Source: Paguma larvata (Eukaryota; Chordata; Mammalia; Carnivora; Viverridae). From it: DNA of 64,000 nucleotides. Shown one piece after another: positions 21,359 to 33,289 of the stretch. The position numbers and the translations under genes are program-made. The notes beneath the pieces are model-generated. The model was not told the DNA's origin. It saw only the letters and a list, made by a program, of their open reading frames with translations, and did not search any database. The stretch covers positions 68,669,312 to 68,733,311 of the forward strand of contig CM057826.1 of NCBI GenBank assembly GCA_030068075.1, written 5' to 3'. How positions within the stretch are numbered: position 1 is the stretch's first letter; each line of letters opens with the position of its first letter.

Positions 21359-23060
21359 CTTTTGATTCTTCTTTACTTGATGTTACTTTTCATTTGGTGT
21401 GGGGTGGAATTTGAGAGGAACTAAAATTCTGTTTATTATTTAGATATTCTGGTAGTATTTTAATGTCATTGTTTTTAATTAAAGAAGTGTCAAAATCTTG
21501 TCTACAATGCATATTGACAAGTACCAGAGGGGTTTCGCTGGTACTCAGTGTCATAGCTAGGGAATAGAGTATCCCCATGTGAAGCTATGTCAATCATTTC
21601 CTTTTTATGAAGTTCTTGAAGAACGTATGCACATAAAGAATAATGATATACTAGATGACAACGGCTGTTTTATGTGTGCTGGCCAGCAGTCTGGTCATCT
21701 AAAGTGGAGAACTCTGTTCAGCTCTGTCAGAGGATCTGCCTCACATTCATGACCCTACCAGTCTTCTCTTTATCCCTTAGCTCGTGCAACTTCTCACTTT
21801 GTTACCGAGTCCACATCAGTGACAACTTCTGGCTAAACAACCAGTGACAACTTCTGAGGGACCAAGTTTCTATGTGAGAAAGAGGAGAAAATGAGATGGC
21901 ATGGCCTTGAGGGGCCTTGGCAATGTTTACCAACCCTGCTCGTGAGAGGCCTGTGGGTTTCTGACCACCAGTGAGTGCAGTGAAACAGTGTCCTAGATGT
22001 GACCAACCAGATTCGTTTTTCCTCTTCTGAGGCAGGGGAAGGGAGATGGGAAAAGAAGAAAGACATCTCTGATTAATAAGATAAAATGCAAATTTTCTTC
22101 CCTGTAGAGGCTGAAACACGTGTTCTCTTGAAGAGATCAGTCCTGGATTTAGACGTGAAATAGTTTAACACATGAAGGTTTGAATCATTACTGTTACATA
22201 ATGGCCGAAATAAGTGCATGCACTTTATAGAAATTGTAAAGAATTGAACTCTCTTTTTAATTTTTGATATCTAAATACTCTTAATATTGTCCTTATTCAT
22301 TTGTACATTTATTTTCTTTGCTGATAACTTGTATAGTACCAAAGTCCTCTGTCAACAGAAACTACCTTAATAATCTTAGGTTATTAAAAATAGTTTTCTA
22401 TATTTTTAAACACATCTTGGATGTTTCTAAAGTGAGAATTTTTATGTATCTGTGAAAACTCTGAAGAAGAAAACATTTCTCAAATTTTGGTCACTTCCTT
22501 TCTGGTTCATTTGTTTATTTTAAGGCACTAGAGAAACTAGATTTATTTAATTGTGTCCCTGAATCCTTTAATTTGTACTGTCAGAATCCCCAGCTTTATA
22601 GTAGCAGATAATTAGAGGAAAATTTAATATTAACTAAGTAGAGGAGTTCTAATAAATATTATTACTTGTTCTTAGTGTGAAAATGTGGATTTCATGGTTC
22701 TATATATACATTTTAATATATGAATATATTAACTAGTGATTATTAATTCTCAGTTAAGAAATTTGTGATATCTTGGACTTTTTATGTAGCATGATGGAGG
22801 GATAGTGATTTTGTTGGTGGTAATAGTAAAATTAAAAAAATAGAGCTCGGAGGGCAGATGATTTATTTTACCAACTGCCAGATGCCAGATTGATCAAATT
22901 TTACATGTTATCTTATTCAACTCTGACACTAATCCTGTACTATTGATATATTATAGGGAAAAATATGGCTTATACAGAGGATGAATAGTTTGCTCAAGAG
23001 CATTCATTGAATAAGGTGGTACAAAATGAATTTTAACTCAAGGTTGTCAGGCTTCAAAGA
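21359..23060. other. unassigned DNA with a 25-bp local duplication
   Basis: No gene was recognised. CAGTGACAACTTCTG occurs at 21817-21831 and again at 21842-21856 (period 25). GC content rises at about 21700-22130; minus-strand frames there (21802-22119 and 21833-22066) have no domain. Confidence 0.4.
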
Positions 23061-23109
23061 TATAGATTGATAGACAGATAGATAGATAGATAGATAGATA
23101 AGTAGATAG
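23061..23109. repeat. (GATA)n microsatellite
   Basis: About eleven GATA-type units, with variants at both ends. Confidence 0.95.
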
Positions 23110-23129
23110 TATTTTCTCTGTGCTTAAAG

Positions 23130-23461
23130 ATGTAACACTAATGTGACTTAGGCAGTGGGACTTTTCTTCCTTTGAGATGGGACTCTTTCTACTATCAGGT
23201 AAAGAAACTTAGACTGGCAAACTGCAAGATGAGACCATGGGGAAGGAAAGGCCTCAAGTGTTCTAACCAAGCTATTGCAACCATTCCAGCTGAGGTCCCA
23301 AATGTGTCAGTGAGAGCATTATGTGCTGTTGAAGATAGACCAAAAGACCGGCCTAGCCAATCTAAAAAATTATGGGAAATACAGGGAAAAATTATTCATT
23401 ATTGCTTTAGGTAATTAAGTTTTAGGATGATTTGTTATGCAGTAGAAACTAACTGATACAC
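23130..23461 (+). mobile_element. MaLR-type LTR (MLT1-like), + strand
   Basis: Sense LTR. CATTCCAGCTGAGGTCCCAA is followed near its end by TTTAGGTAATTAAGTTTTAGG, GATTTGTTATGCAGTAGAAA and CTAACTGATACA, the typical 'GCCACTAAGTTTTGGGGTGGTTTGTTAYGCAGCAATAG...AACTGATACA' finish of MLT1 LTRs. Solo, decayed and non-coding. The 80-codon frame at 23172-23414 lies in it and is not a gene. Confidence 0.7.
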
Positions 23462-23599
23462 ATGAAGTAGTTTTTGAAAAGAAAAGTGTGAGATACATTA
23501 CAAAGAATGTTTTAGAATTCTTAATTGGAAAGAATTGGAACAATAGGATAAAGGGAAAGAGGAGTGTTAACTTCAAATTCAAGGACAGCAACCGAAACA

Positions 23600-23800
23600 G
23601 TACATAGTATGTGTCTTGTACTGTGCTAATTTATTTTTTAACATACAGGATCACTTTTAATTCTTACCACTCTCTCATGTGGTGGATGTTATTTATCTCT
23701 ATTTTACAGATGACTAAACCAAGATTCAGAATAGTTAAGTAATTTATCCAAGGTCATGACACTTAGTAAGTAGCATTGCCAGGGTTTGAGATCTCATGGG
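23600..23800 (-). mobile_element. MIR SINE, - strand
   Basis: Antisense core ATTTTACAGATGACTAAACC, AGTTAAGTAATTTATCCAAG, GTCATGACACTTAGTAAGTA and GCATTGCCAGGGTTTGAGA matches antisense MIR from the 'TTTTACAGATGAGGAAACTGAGG' block to its head. Confidence 0.75.
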
Positions 23801-25290
23801 GCTATTTGAAAGTCTTCTATTTAGCTTTCAAGTAGCCTTAAGATAGAAGTCATAGAAGACTGGAAGAAGTGATATGAAGAGAGAAAGTTCACAGGCAGAT
23901 TTGCTTGGCTAAAGCTGTCCACTCAAATTATGAGAACCTGTCACTTTCTGATAGGGTAGCCTTACCTCTTTGTTAAAAATGATGGATTGGGAGGAAATAT
24001 CCTGTGGTAAAGTTCAAGAAGATTATAGGATTAGGTTAGAAAGAGGAAAAAAAGTTAAATGGAGAAGGAAAGTAAATGAGAGAAGAATATTGAAAAAAAA
24101 ATCCATGTGACAATTCTTGGCTGGGTCCAGTAGCCAGCCGAAGAAGTGAAGAGGCATATGAAATATGTTTGTGACAGTCTGAACCCAGGATTTAAGAGAG
24201 GAGGGAGCCATGGTTGGCAGATAATTTAAAAAATGAAGAATCTCTGCCTTATTCTTCTAGCAGTCTCTTCATCAGCTTGGATACCTTGTCTTGGGCCATT
24301 TATATTCTTCTTGTGCCTGATAGACTTAAACTAATTTTGACTAGCTTATTATGAGCAGATGTTCATGTCATATATTAGCTATGATGAATTCACTTTTTCC
24401 CTCTTTCTGTTCTATTTTAGATGAATTGAAAACAGTATTGACAAGGTTTAACTTAAGTTTATAGCATACAAACTGCTACAATTTGCAGAAGGTATTATTT
24501 GAATTATGCAGTTAGGAGGCATCAGTGGTATAAGTATCTCAAATCAAACCTCGCTCACAGGAGGGAATAAAACCATCAGAAGCAACATCTTTGAATCATG
24601 AGTATCTTAATGTGTGTGTAATGGCAGCTACCGTCTCCACTGAACAACGTATGTGTAGATCTTCTCTTAACCAAAGAGTAATTCGGCATAAACAAATGAA
24701 AAGTGGTGTCACATGACTTCCCTGTCAAGTAACCAGAATATAATTAGTTCAATTTCACGTGGAAAGCAAATTCATTATTGCCAAGACAGTGATTCAGTGC
24801 TTTATGCTAAATGAACTAGATTTGGATGTTTAACAGTCAATTTGCACTGTGTGTTTCTGTTAAAAAAAAATTAAACTATAGTTACGAGGAAACTCTTTAA
24901 GATTTCAAAACTGAATGGGGAATCTTGGTATGAGACCAAATAAATAGAAGTGTTCTGGGGTTATAGCAAGAATTAGCTGAACACTTATTCCATGGAAAGT
25001 AATCCTATCTCTGGAGTAGATTTATGTTTGTCATCCCTGGTTCACAATCTTCCTTGCTACATTTAAGATACTAATGATTTGGATACCATGTGGAATAACT
25101 TAATGAACTGCGCATGTTTAATGGAAACACTTTCATTACCAGTCTTAATCTATTTCAGAATCTCTTATAGAAACTCTCTACTATCAAACTATTTTCCATG
25201 AAAATATATTGAAAAATCCAATAAAACGCCAGATATTTATTTTGCCTTCACAGAAAATAACAATAAAAATTTATTAAATTTGTGTAACAC
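23801..25290. other. unassigned AT-rich DNA
   Basis: No gene or repeat was recognised in this 1.5 kb. Confidence 0.4.
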
Positions 25291-25301
25291 TTTACATTGT
25301 A

Positions 25302-25428
25302 TTTTTTTTAAGTAGATTTCATACCCAGGGCAGAGCCCAACACAGGGCTTGAACGCAAGACCCTGAGATCAAGGCATAAGCTGAGATCAAGAGTCTGATA
25401 CTTAACCAACAGAGCCACCCAGGTGCCC
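25302..25428 (-). mobile_element. Short carnivore SINE of an older subfamily, - strand
   Basis: About 127 bases: T-run, AGTAGATTTCATACCCAGGG, GGGCTTGAACGCAAGACCCT, GAGCCACCCAGGTGCCC. Like the copy at 20414 it lacks the GA-rich middle. Flanks share TTTACATTGTATT / TTTATATTTGTATT, a probable decayed TSD. Confidence 0.87.
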
Positions 25429-25439
25429 AACTGTTTATA

Positions 25440-25610
25440 TTTGTATTGTGCTTCCATCCATGTGGTTCATTTGCTCTTCATTATATTGGCATGACCTAAG
25501 TAGGGCAGACAGAATTACACCCATTTTACGTATGAGGTGACTGAGACTCAGAGACATAAAGTCCCCTATTTATGGTCACTGTGCCATCAAGAAATGAAAA
25601 GAGGGATAGA
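25440..25610 (-). mobile_element. possible MIR, - strand
   Basis: ACACCCATTTTACGTATGAG, GTGACTGAGACTCAGAGA and CATAAAGTCCCCTATTTATGG follow the antisense MIR core, with a decayed remainder. Confidence 0.55.
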
Positions 25611-26581
25611 AGAGAAATTCTCTAATTTTGAGAGAAAATCTCTTTACAAATTTTTATTCTGTTTTTTCTCTGTAGTCCTAAATATGTTTTTTACTCATCT
25701 AAGTGAAAGTGACCTAAAGCCATTATGAAAGAGACATCCAAAAGTCTTTCTGAAACTGACAATGACTAACAGTAGTTTAAAGCAAGAAGTTTATACATTT
25801 CCAGAAATGTATAGCTAAACCTATAGCTTTAATTCCAAGCATATACTGCAGCATCTTTGGAAAACAATTCCTATGTAAGTTTGATTCTTATTTTCGAAAA
25901 TTATAGGTTCTAGGAATTTGGGGGTTTGTTTACTCAGGGCAAAGCCAAATGTATAGATAGAGCTACAAGATACGACTGTAAACCTTGTGAGAAAAGCCTT
26001 TTCTAGATTTCACTGCTAGGCCATCACATTCCCAACAGTTAGATATTTTAGAGAAGATAAACAAACCTTAATCTATGAATAACAATAACTTTGAACTGGG
26101 AAAGAAGCCATATTTCATGTCAAGTAATTTAGGTGATTTGAATTTGGGGACACGATAAAATAAAAACAACAAATACTGGGGCAGTTTGACCAACAGACAC
26201 TGTGTTTTAATCTTTTCAGATTTTTTCAAGGCATCGTTGGTATGATTTCCACTGACTTTAATAGAAGTTCCAGGTAGAAGTTATATTCTATAAACATTGA
26301 TAGTGAACTATAATAACATTATATTTCTGTCAACTGAATAAAATACACTTGATTTGTTTGACTTAAACTCAGAAAAACACATTGTGAAGAAGACACTAAC
26401 TGAAATTGTTCTGTGGTAGTGCTCCTTTATTCGGTCACTAACGTTGGTATATAATATAGTTTGAATAAAAAGTCTAGGAGAGTATTTCGGACAATTACAT
26501 AGAAGTAGGTATAATATTTTTGAGAATTTCCCAACGTTTATAAAAATTCACACAGTCTAGATATAATGTGACTTAACCATA
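25611..26581. other. unassigned AT-rich DNA
   Basis: No recognisable gene or repeat. Confidence 0.4.
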
Positions 26582-26597
26582 AGATATTAACATTCAT

Positions 26598-26832
26598 ATA
26601 AAGCAGATGAACATAAGGGAAGGGAAGCAACAATAATATGAAAACAGGGAGGGGGACAAAAACATAAGAGACTCTTAAATATGGAGAACAAACAGAGGGT
26701 TACAGGAGGGATTGTGGGAGGGGTGATGAGATAAATGGGTAAGGGGCGTTAAGGAATCTACTTCTGAAATCATTGTTACACTATATGATAACTAACTTGG
26801 ATGTAAATTTAAAAATAATAATAATAAAAAAG
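26598..26832 (+). mobile_element. L1 3' end (severely 5'-truncated), + strand
   Basis: Only the L1 3' UTR and tail remain: ACATAAGAGACTCTTAAATA, GGGTTACAGGAGGGATTGTG, GGGGCGTTAAGGAATCTACT, ATTGTTACACTATATGATAA and CTAACTTGGATGTAAATTT, then an AATAATAATAAAAAAG tail. This is a carnivore-type 3' end, different from that of the L1 at 1053. A perfect 16-bp TSD, AGATATTAACATTCAT, at 26582-26597 and 26833-26848 sets the ends. Non-coding. Confidence 0.92.
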
Positions 26833-26934
26833 AGATATTAACATTCATTTTTCTTTTGTATTCCATAATAAATTATTTTGAGTTTAATTTAAATCTAGAA
26901 AAAACATTTGAAATACAAATTACTAGGTCACAAC

Positions 26935-27000
26935 CCAGACATGCTGAATTAGAATTTCCAGAGGAGACACTGGGAGATTTTTATTTAAAATGAAATTGCT
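26935..27000 (+). mobile_element. possible MER5-like fragment
   Basis: CAACCCAGACATGCTGAATT and AGAATTTCCAGAGGAGACAC resemble the 'CAGAGATTCTGATTCAGTAGGTCTGG' part of MER5. Short and weak. Confidence 0.35.
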
Positions 27001-27440
27001 GGGAAAAAAAGAATTGGGATTCTCATAATGAGCTTATTTTGGGGTTTCACTGAAGCTAATTTAGTGGTAACTTTTTATTCTTGCTCTTGGCTTCCTATTT
27101 TTCTCCCCTAGACTTTTCAGAAATTACCATTTCAATACCCCATTTTCACTGATAATTCCTATTTCTCTTGATTCCCCTACAGTTTTCTAAGAGCCTCCAG
27201 GCTCTTAGGTTTTCTTTAAATATCCACCTCCTGCTTGACCATTTTCACCTTCATTCTCTCTCTTTCTCATCTCACTTTCATTAGCAACATTGAGTTTTCC
27301 ATGAGGCCTTATAAGAACCATTCAGACTTCCTACTTCCCTGTAGACATTGTAACTTGAGTGTACTCATGCAAGCAGAGGGGAAAAACCAGCAAGGCCCAA
27401 GGTCAAATTTTTGGAAACTATTCCTAAGTGAATAAAAATA
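27001..27440. other. unassigned pyrimidine-rich DNA
   Basis: A T/C-rich stretch, possibly a decayed L2, but no phrase is diagnostic. The 66-codon frame at 27235-27435 has no domain. Confidence 0.3.
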
Positions 27441-27650
27441 TGTATAATGATTCATTTAGTCATCCATGTGTCCCACAAATGTTCCTGGACTTATACACTG
27501 TATCTTGGTGTTGTGCTACGTTCAGGGGATTCACTGATGAACTTAATTCCTGCTCTCACGAGAATGCTATTTTAATGGGAAAGACAAAAATAATTAATTA
27601 AGCAAACAAATAATTTGAGATAGTGACAAGTGCTTTGAAAAAATACGTGG
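27441..27650 (-). mobile_element. L2 LINE 3'-end fragment, - strand
   Basis: CATTTAGTCATCCATGTGTC, GTTGTGCTACGTTCAGGGGA, TTCCTGCTCTCACGAGAATG and ATAGTGACAAGTGCTTTGAA follow antisense L2 ('TCATTCAACA ... GTGCCAGGCACTG...GGGGAT ... CCTGCCCTCATGGAGCT ... GTGATAAGTGCTATG'). Confidence 0.6.
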
Positions 27651-28011
27651 CAACATAAGATGTTTATCTCAGCACAATTAAAGTGGCTAATAATTTTAAA
27701 AAGTTGGGCTAAAATATAATCAACCTGAGGAATATTATTCAGTCATTTATAATTTGCTATTATCAAGACTTCGCCACTAAATGTAGATAATACTTATGAT
27801 GCAATATTTAGTGAAAATTATGTCTCTGTAAAGCATGTAGAGAAGAAATCAACATTGGATGAAAATCCATTTTTGAGATCGTGTCATTTTTATGGTTATA
27901 ATGTTACCTTGTATTTATTCATTAAAAAACATGAACTGTGAAAAAATAGAGGCTATTTGATGTCCTGTTAAGCAAAGAGTTCTATTACCTGGTTTACCTC
28001 TCCACTACTGC
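27651..28011. other. unassigned AT-rich DNA
   Basis: No recognisable feature. Confidence 0.4.
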
Positions 28012-28023
28012 CCTTGGTGTTTT

Positions 28024-28134
28024 TTTCTTTCCTTCCTTCCCTCCTTCCTTCCTTCCTTCCTTCTTCCTTCCTTCCTTCCTTCCTTCCTTCCTTCCTTCCT
28101 TCCTCCCTTCCTCCCTTCCTTCTCTTCCTTCTTC

Positions 28135-28205
<71 letters not shown>

Positions 28206-28208
28206 TTT
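28024..28208. repeat. (TTCC)n to (TTTC)n tetranucleotide tract
   Basis: About 185 bases of uninterrupted pyrimidine on the plus strand: TTCC/TTCCC units first, then TTTC units from about 28136. Lys/Glu/Arg-rich and Phe/Ser/Leu-rich open frames over it on both strands (28005-28256, 28014-28220) are artefacts. Likely highly length-variable and hard to assemble. Confidence 0.97.
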
Positions 28209-28666
28209 GATTTTTCTTAATGGTAAAATTGAGGCTAAGTAATTTTGAGTCATCAAAGAAAAGATGATCTTTACTTCCCTAATTTCTGTGCTAAGTATAT
28301 TTTATTGTGGTTTAATTTTTCATAATCAGTGATATATACATGCAATTCAGTAGGGTAATAATCTATTAACTAGAATATTTGATCAACCAGAACACAGCAT
28401 TTCCCGATACCCTAGATAAGAGTTATTTATAGCAAAACAAGTAAATTAAACCTCAACTCCAAACTGCTTTTTGTTCCTTTCAATTTCTTAGAAGATGTTG
28501 GTTACCAAATTAGAATCCTGCAAAGTTATCCTGAGAGCATAGAAATTTGTTTCTTCATTTCATTTCCAAGTTATTGAGTACCTCCTCTTTTCCTGTTTAC
28601 TGGCTATCAGGGATTCGGATTTGTTAAGTATATCTTTTTTGTGTGTGTGACTGATACTGTATGTCT
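28209..28666. other. unassigned AT-rich DNA
   Basis: No recognisable feature. Confidence 0.4.
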
Positions 28667-28712
28667 TTCAAAACATACAGTATTCATTTTTTAAAAATTA
28701 AAAAAAATAAAA

Positions 28713-28925
28713 GGGGCACCTGGGTGGTTCAATGGGTTAAGCCTCCACTATTAGCTCAGGTCATGATCTCATATTTCATGAGTTGGAGCCCTCTGTCAGG
28801 CTCTGTGCTGACAGCTCAGAGCCTGGAACCTGCTTCAGATTCTCTGTCTTCCTCTCTCTCTGCCCCTCCCCCACTTGTGTTCTGTTTCTCTCTCTCTCTC
28901 TCTCAAAATTAAACATTAAAAAATA
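28713..28925 (+). mobile_element. Felid SINE with a displaced TSD, + strand
   Basis: Sense copy starting GGGGCACCTGGGTGGTTCAA, with CTGTGCTGACAGCTCAGAGC in the middle and a CTCAAAATTAAACATTAAAA tail. The TSD TTCAAAACATACAGTATT (28667-28684) / TTCAAAACATAAAGTATT (28926-28943) is 18 bases with one mismatch. About 28 bases of A/T-rich filler (28685-28712) lie between the left TSD and the SINE head, which is unusual. Confidence 0.92.
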
Positions 28926-28943
28926 TTCAAAACATAAAGTATT

Positions 28944-29499
28944 TGTGCAAGACTATCATATCAATGATTATAAGCTGCATTGTTGAATTAAATATACAGT
29001 GCAAAAAGAAATAATTGTATTAAATATGGATAATGAAGTTTTTGTTACATCTTAATTAAAAAAACTTAAAATATTAAATATGCCTCAGGATCAAAGGTGC
29101 ATGGTACATCTTCTGGAGGTGGTTCAAAAATTTACCTGCAGATGACTCAACTATAATAAAATTCCAGCACAGATCCTGTACTCATACTTGGAGGCAGCTG
29201 AGTCAGAGAGCAGGTTTCTAGATGGGGATGTAATCTATTCGGATGTAAAGTTTTCATCAATGTATGGTGAAATTAAAAAAGAAAATAGTAAGCTTTTTGC
29301 AACAAGAAATTATTATAATTTAGAGAGTAAAATGTCCTTTCTTTATGAACTGATGAGTATTGTTATATAGGCTTTCTCTATTTGTATTATATGCTTGGCA
29401 AAGTAAAATATTATCGATTTTATGGTGGCCTTCCAAATAATTTTGGAAATTTCTTGAATTTATGGAATTTGATGAGTGTAAGGGCTCTGGTGGGAATAA
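28944..29499. other. unassigned AT-rich DNA
   Basis: No recognisable gene or repeat. Confidence 0.4.
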
Positions 29500-29610
29500 A
29501 GGTAGACCTACTGTCAAAAGGACTGGAGCCAGTTTTGCTCTGTCAGTAGCTCTGTGTTCTTGAACACGTCTGAGTCTCCATTCCTTCATTTATAAAATAG
29601 CTCCAGTCCA
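29500..29610 (+). mobile_element. possible MIR fragment, + strand
   Basis: GTAGCTCTGTGTTCTTGAAC, ACGTCTGAGTCTCCATTCCT and TCATTTATAAAATAG match the MIR core 'GTGACCTTGGGCAAGT ... CTGAGCCTCAGTTTCCTCATCTGTAAAATGG'. Confidence 0.5.
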
Positions 29611-31530
29611 AAGTGCACAAGCAATACTGCGTCAGTGACATAGTATTTGTCTTTTCACATATGTTTCTGCTCTGCAGCTGGCACTGTTTACTTTAGGTGA
29701 TTATGTTTGGTCAACTATATTGTTTAATTCCAGTTAATTAGCCACTCTGGGCTAACTTCTCTTGAAACCTCAAGTCCATTTGTACCCTGATAGAATCCTC
29801 GGGACACTTTCATAATCCTTTTGCAACAATCCTATACCATATGATACTGTCTTATCATTTCTCTATGTCATCCGAACCTCTTTTAACAATCCTTATTTCA
29901 GAATTAAAAACTTTTCCTGAGAGCATGGCCCTTGAACTTTTTCTCTCCTCTTAGGGTGTATCCATGGAGGCTTTTCCCTAAGAGATATCAGCCACTCTAA
30001 CTGTCTGGGAAGATACGCTTTGACTTGTGCATAGGGTTTATGCTATCTAGTTCAGATTGAATTCATGTGGCATCTTATGTTGTTCATTGTTGTAATGGGT
30101 TACCTTGTTTGGAAATTGATGCTACCTGTCCTTCAATTCTTTGAGTGAGACATCAACACGGCACTCTTCAAATGCCAACGGCCATGGATTACAGAGTGAA
30201 AATAAAGTACAGAAACCATAAGTTCTCAAGCCTGCAAATTATAATTAGGTCATTAAGAATCCAGGACCCTGAGGAAACATGAAGAGAAACAACCCTTCAA
30301 AACTGAAGAAGGAGCAGTAATTACTTCTATATACTAAGAATCACAAGGCTCTCACTCTAGGAAATGTTAGAATGGAAGATAAAAATTGGCGAGTTGAATA
30401 TTATTTTTATTAGAATAAATTTTCAGGCGGAACATCAATTTATTTTTGAACACGCAATCTTGCCAAATCTAAATCTCTCATATATAGTACTTTTAAATTT
30501 GATCTACTGGCTTGTCAAGAATTTTCATACTACTCTTCTAAAATAAGATATCTACCTAATAATGGAAGCATTTATCTCAAAATACAGCATTTAAATTACT
30601 ACTTTGAATGACTGCTGAAATTAATCTAACTTTGAGTTTATATACCTTTATAATTTTTTTTATTTTGACAACATGGTTTCATAAGCTATGATTAGTTCAG
30701 GGATTTTGTGGGTGTAATGTACAAGATAAGCAGGTTGAAAAGTTTTTTTGACTTATCAAAGCCACATTTTGAGAAGTAAGGAAATACAGCTTTCTTGACT
30801 GGCATCTCCATAATTATTTGCACAATTTTTAGAGCTATTTGACAATTTCCCATTTGTCTTAAAAATAAAAGATCTATAGGGAGAACAACCCCAGACCTTT
30901 AAGGCATTTTTAAAGTCTTCCACGAACAAACAGTATTTAAGCAGGAGGGGAGAAATTGACACCTTTTGGATTTTTAGGTCGTATCATAATTCTACTATGC
31001 TAGAGCCACTGAAATTTTGGCTCTAAGGGACATTTTGACATCATTCTTACTCTCTTTGAATTAACATTTAAATATTTATGCAATTTTTCAGTCTAGAAGA
31101 GGAACTGTAAGACTTCCCTGAATGAGAGGTTAAGCAAAGGTTATGATGTTACAAATTAGAACTAAATAGGACACTGAAACTGAGAAACTGGAATCCTGTT
31201 AGTTAGACTAATAATGAATCAAGTCAATGAGACAAAGGGTCCCTCAAGGTGAGGTTTGCTAGAGTCTGAATATAAATGGCCATATTATTATTAATGCATC
31301 CATTCATGAAAATACTGTAATACTAGTTTATGCCGCAGAGAAGACAAAGTGTGAGTTAGTGTGAAGGTATGGATAAAGGAGAAGTATTCTTAATTTAAAG
31401 AGAGTTTAATAAAGAGGCAAATTAAGTTTGCCAAATTTGTAATGTATTTCCTCTTTTTTTTTTTCCATACTGAAAAAGGGTTTTGCGTTTTTTTTTTAAC
31501 TTTCTACAGGGCATTTCTATTGGTTCATTT
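29611..31530. other. unassigned AT-rich DNA
   Basis: Nearly 2 kb without a recognisable gene or repeat. The 60- and 68-codon frames (30364-30546, 30756-30962) have no domain. Confidence 0.4.
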
Positions 31531-31546
31531 TAAAATAAAGCATTAA

Positions 31547-31777
31547 GGGGCGCCTGGGGGGCTCAGTCGGTTAAGCTTCCGACTTCAGCTCAGGTCATGA
31601 TCTCACGGGCTCATTGGTTCGAGGCCCGCATGGCACTCCGTGCTGATAGCTCAAAGCCTGTAGCCTGCTTCAGATTCTGGGTCTCCCTCTCTCTCTGCCC
31701 CTCCCAGGCTTGCACTCTGTCTCTCTTGGTCTCTCAAAAATAAATAAAACATTAAAAAATTAAATAAATAAATAAAA
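31547..31777 (+). mobile_element. Felid SINE, + strand
   Basis: Sense copy starting GGGGCGCCTGGGGGGCTCAG, well preserved, with a long AAATAAATAAATAAAATAAA tail. Perfect 14-bp TSD TAAAATAAAGCATT at 31531-31544 and 31778-31791. Confidence 0.95.
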
Positions 31778-31791
31778 TAAAATAAAGCATT

Positions 31792-33289
31792 GAAACAAGC
31801 TTAACAATTTCTAGGATCCATTTAAAGCATTCCGTTGCAACTTCCTTTTTCATAAACCATTATTACTCTCCTCGTCCTTTTCTGCCTATATACTTTGAGG
31901 GATTGAAATAATGTAAAAATTACAGTGATCTTTTTGTCCTTCTACCCAAAGTTTTTAAATCCCTCCTTTTAAGTACAAGTGAAAATGGACTTTTTCTAAT
32001 TTGTAATTTCAAAGACAATTCAGAATTACACAAATGAAATTTGAACATTTCACAAATTTAAATCTGTGTTAATACTTTTGCTTCGTCTTTACATTTGAAA
32101 GATTATTTTTGTGTAATCAGTTTTTGTAAAATGACATCCTATGATCCAAGGTTCTGGAAGGTAAAGGCCTTCTACTAAGTTTGGAGCTGAAGGAAAGCTG
32201 GCAGTTGAAAAGACCAACTTCACCTTAAGTGTATTGAGTGAAATGATTTTATATGAAGCTGAAAATAAAAACAAACCTGCTTTGCCCCCAAATTTGGTTA
32301 TCTTTCTCTGCAAGGCTATAAGAACTCATACTGTGCTGAGAATGATATTGTTGCAGTAACATTTAAGGTTGTCTATTGAAACTTGAAGTTTAAAAATTGA
32401 ATTAGATTCACATTGTTCTGCTTTAGCGAACTTTATCTGGAATGTGATGCCAATAAAATTTCTACAAATACTCATTTACATTTTCTGATGTTTTAGTAGA
32501 TAAGCCTGGACACACATTAATTTTAATATAGTACATACCAAGTTGTTGGTCTCACTCTTTCCAAAACAGAAGAATTTAGATATATTTAGGGCCAAGGAGA
32601 AGGTGCATATGAATGAACATTGTAGCTGAGTTAAGCACTATAAATAACCATCTGTTTATTTTGTACTATTTTTGAATGTGGTTCTCCATCAATTTACAGG
32701 ATAAAACATGTGCTAAACAGATGATGTTTCTGCCTTCATGGAACATACTGTCTAATATTACTTTAAACTTTATTAGTAATAAATAATTTGTTCTAAAGTC
32801 AGTCAAAAATGTTGCAAAATCTTTTACAATAAGGGATCTTGTTAATTCTGCCTCTCCAAAGTCCTGTTCAAAGTCCTCATATTTTCAAAGACTTTGCTGA
32901 TAAGTCAGGCTATACATTTCCCATTTGAAAACTAGCAAAATATAGATGCTGGTGACAATCAAATTTCCAATCACATTATCATAACCATTTTCATATAGTG
33001 AATTAAAATTGATGAAGCATTTTCTTGAGTAAATATGCTTTGAGCACTCTGGAATTGTTCATAAATTCTGGGGAAGTGCCCAGACTGAACACCATGAAAC
33101 CACAAAGTGTACGTTCTTAGGTTCTTTGTTGCATTGGCTCTGGGCTTTATTAGTCAATGCACTTAAAACTGTCAGAACCTTATGGTTTCTCAGTCTCTTC
33201 ATCCCTTAGCTTCCCCATGTGCTAGTTTTTGATTCAGGCACTCTACAAACAATTCAAGGGGATAATCTAATCTAAAAGAATATTTACAG
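31792..33289. other. unassigned DNA, faint antisense L2 near 32700-32790
   Basis: Mostly unassigned. GTTTCTGCCTTCATGGAACA and TACTGTCTAATATTAC near 32727-32762 resemble the antisense L2 'CCTGCCCTCATGGAGCTTACAGTCTAAT'. No gene is visible. Confidence 0.35.

Noticed and set aside
23061..23109. CRISPR-like or regulatory repeat array
   Set aside because: It is a GATA microsatellite with no spacers; the genome is mammalian.
28005..28256. Lys/Glu/Arg-rich 83-codon protein and its opposite-strand Phe/Ser/Leu frame
   Set aside because: Pure read-through of the tetranucleotide repeat.
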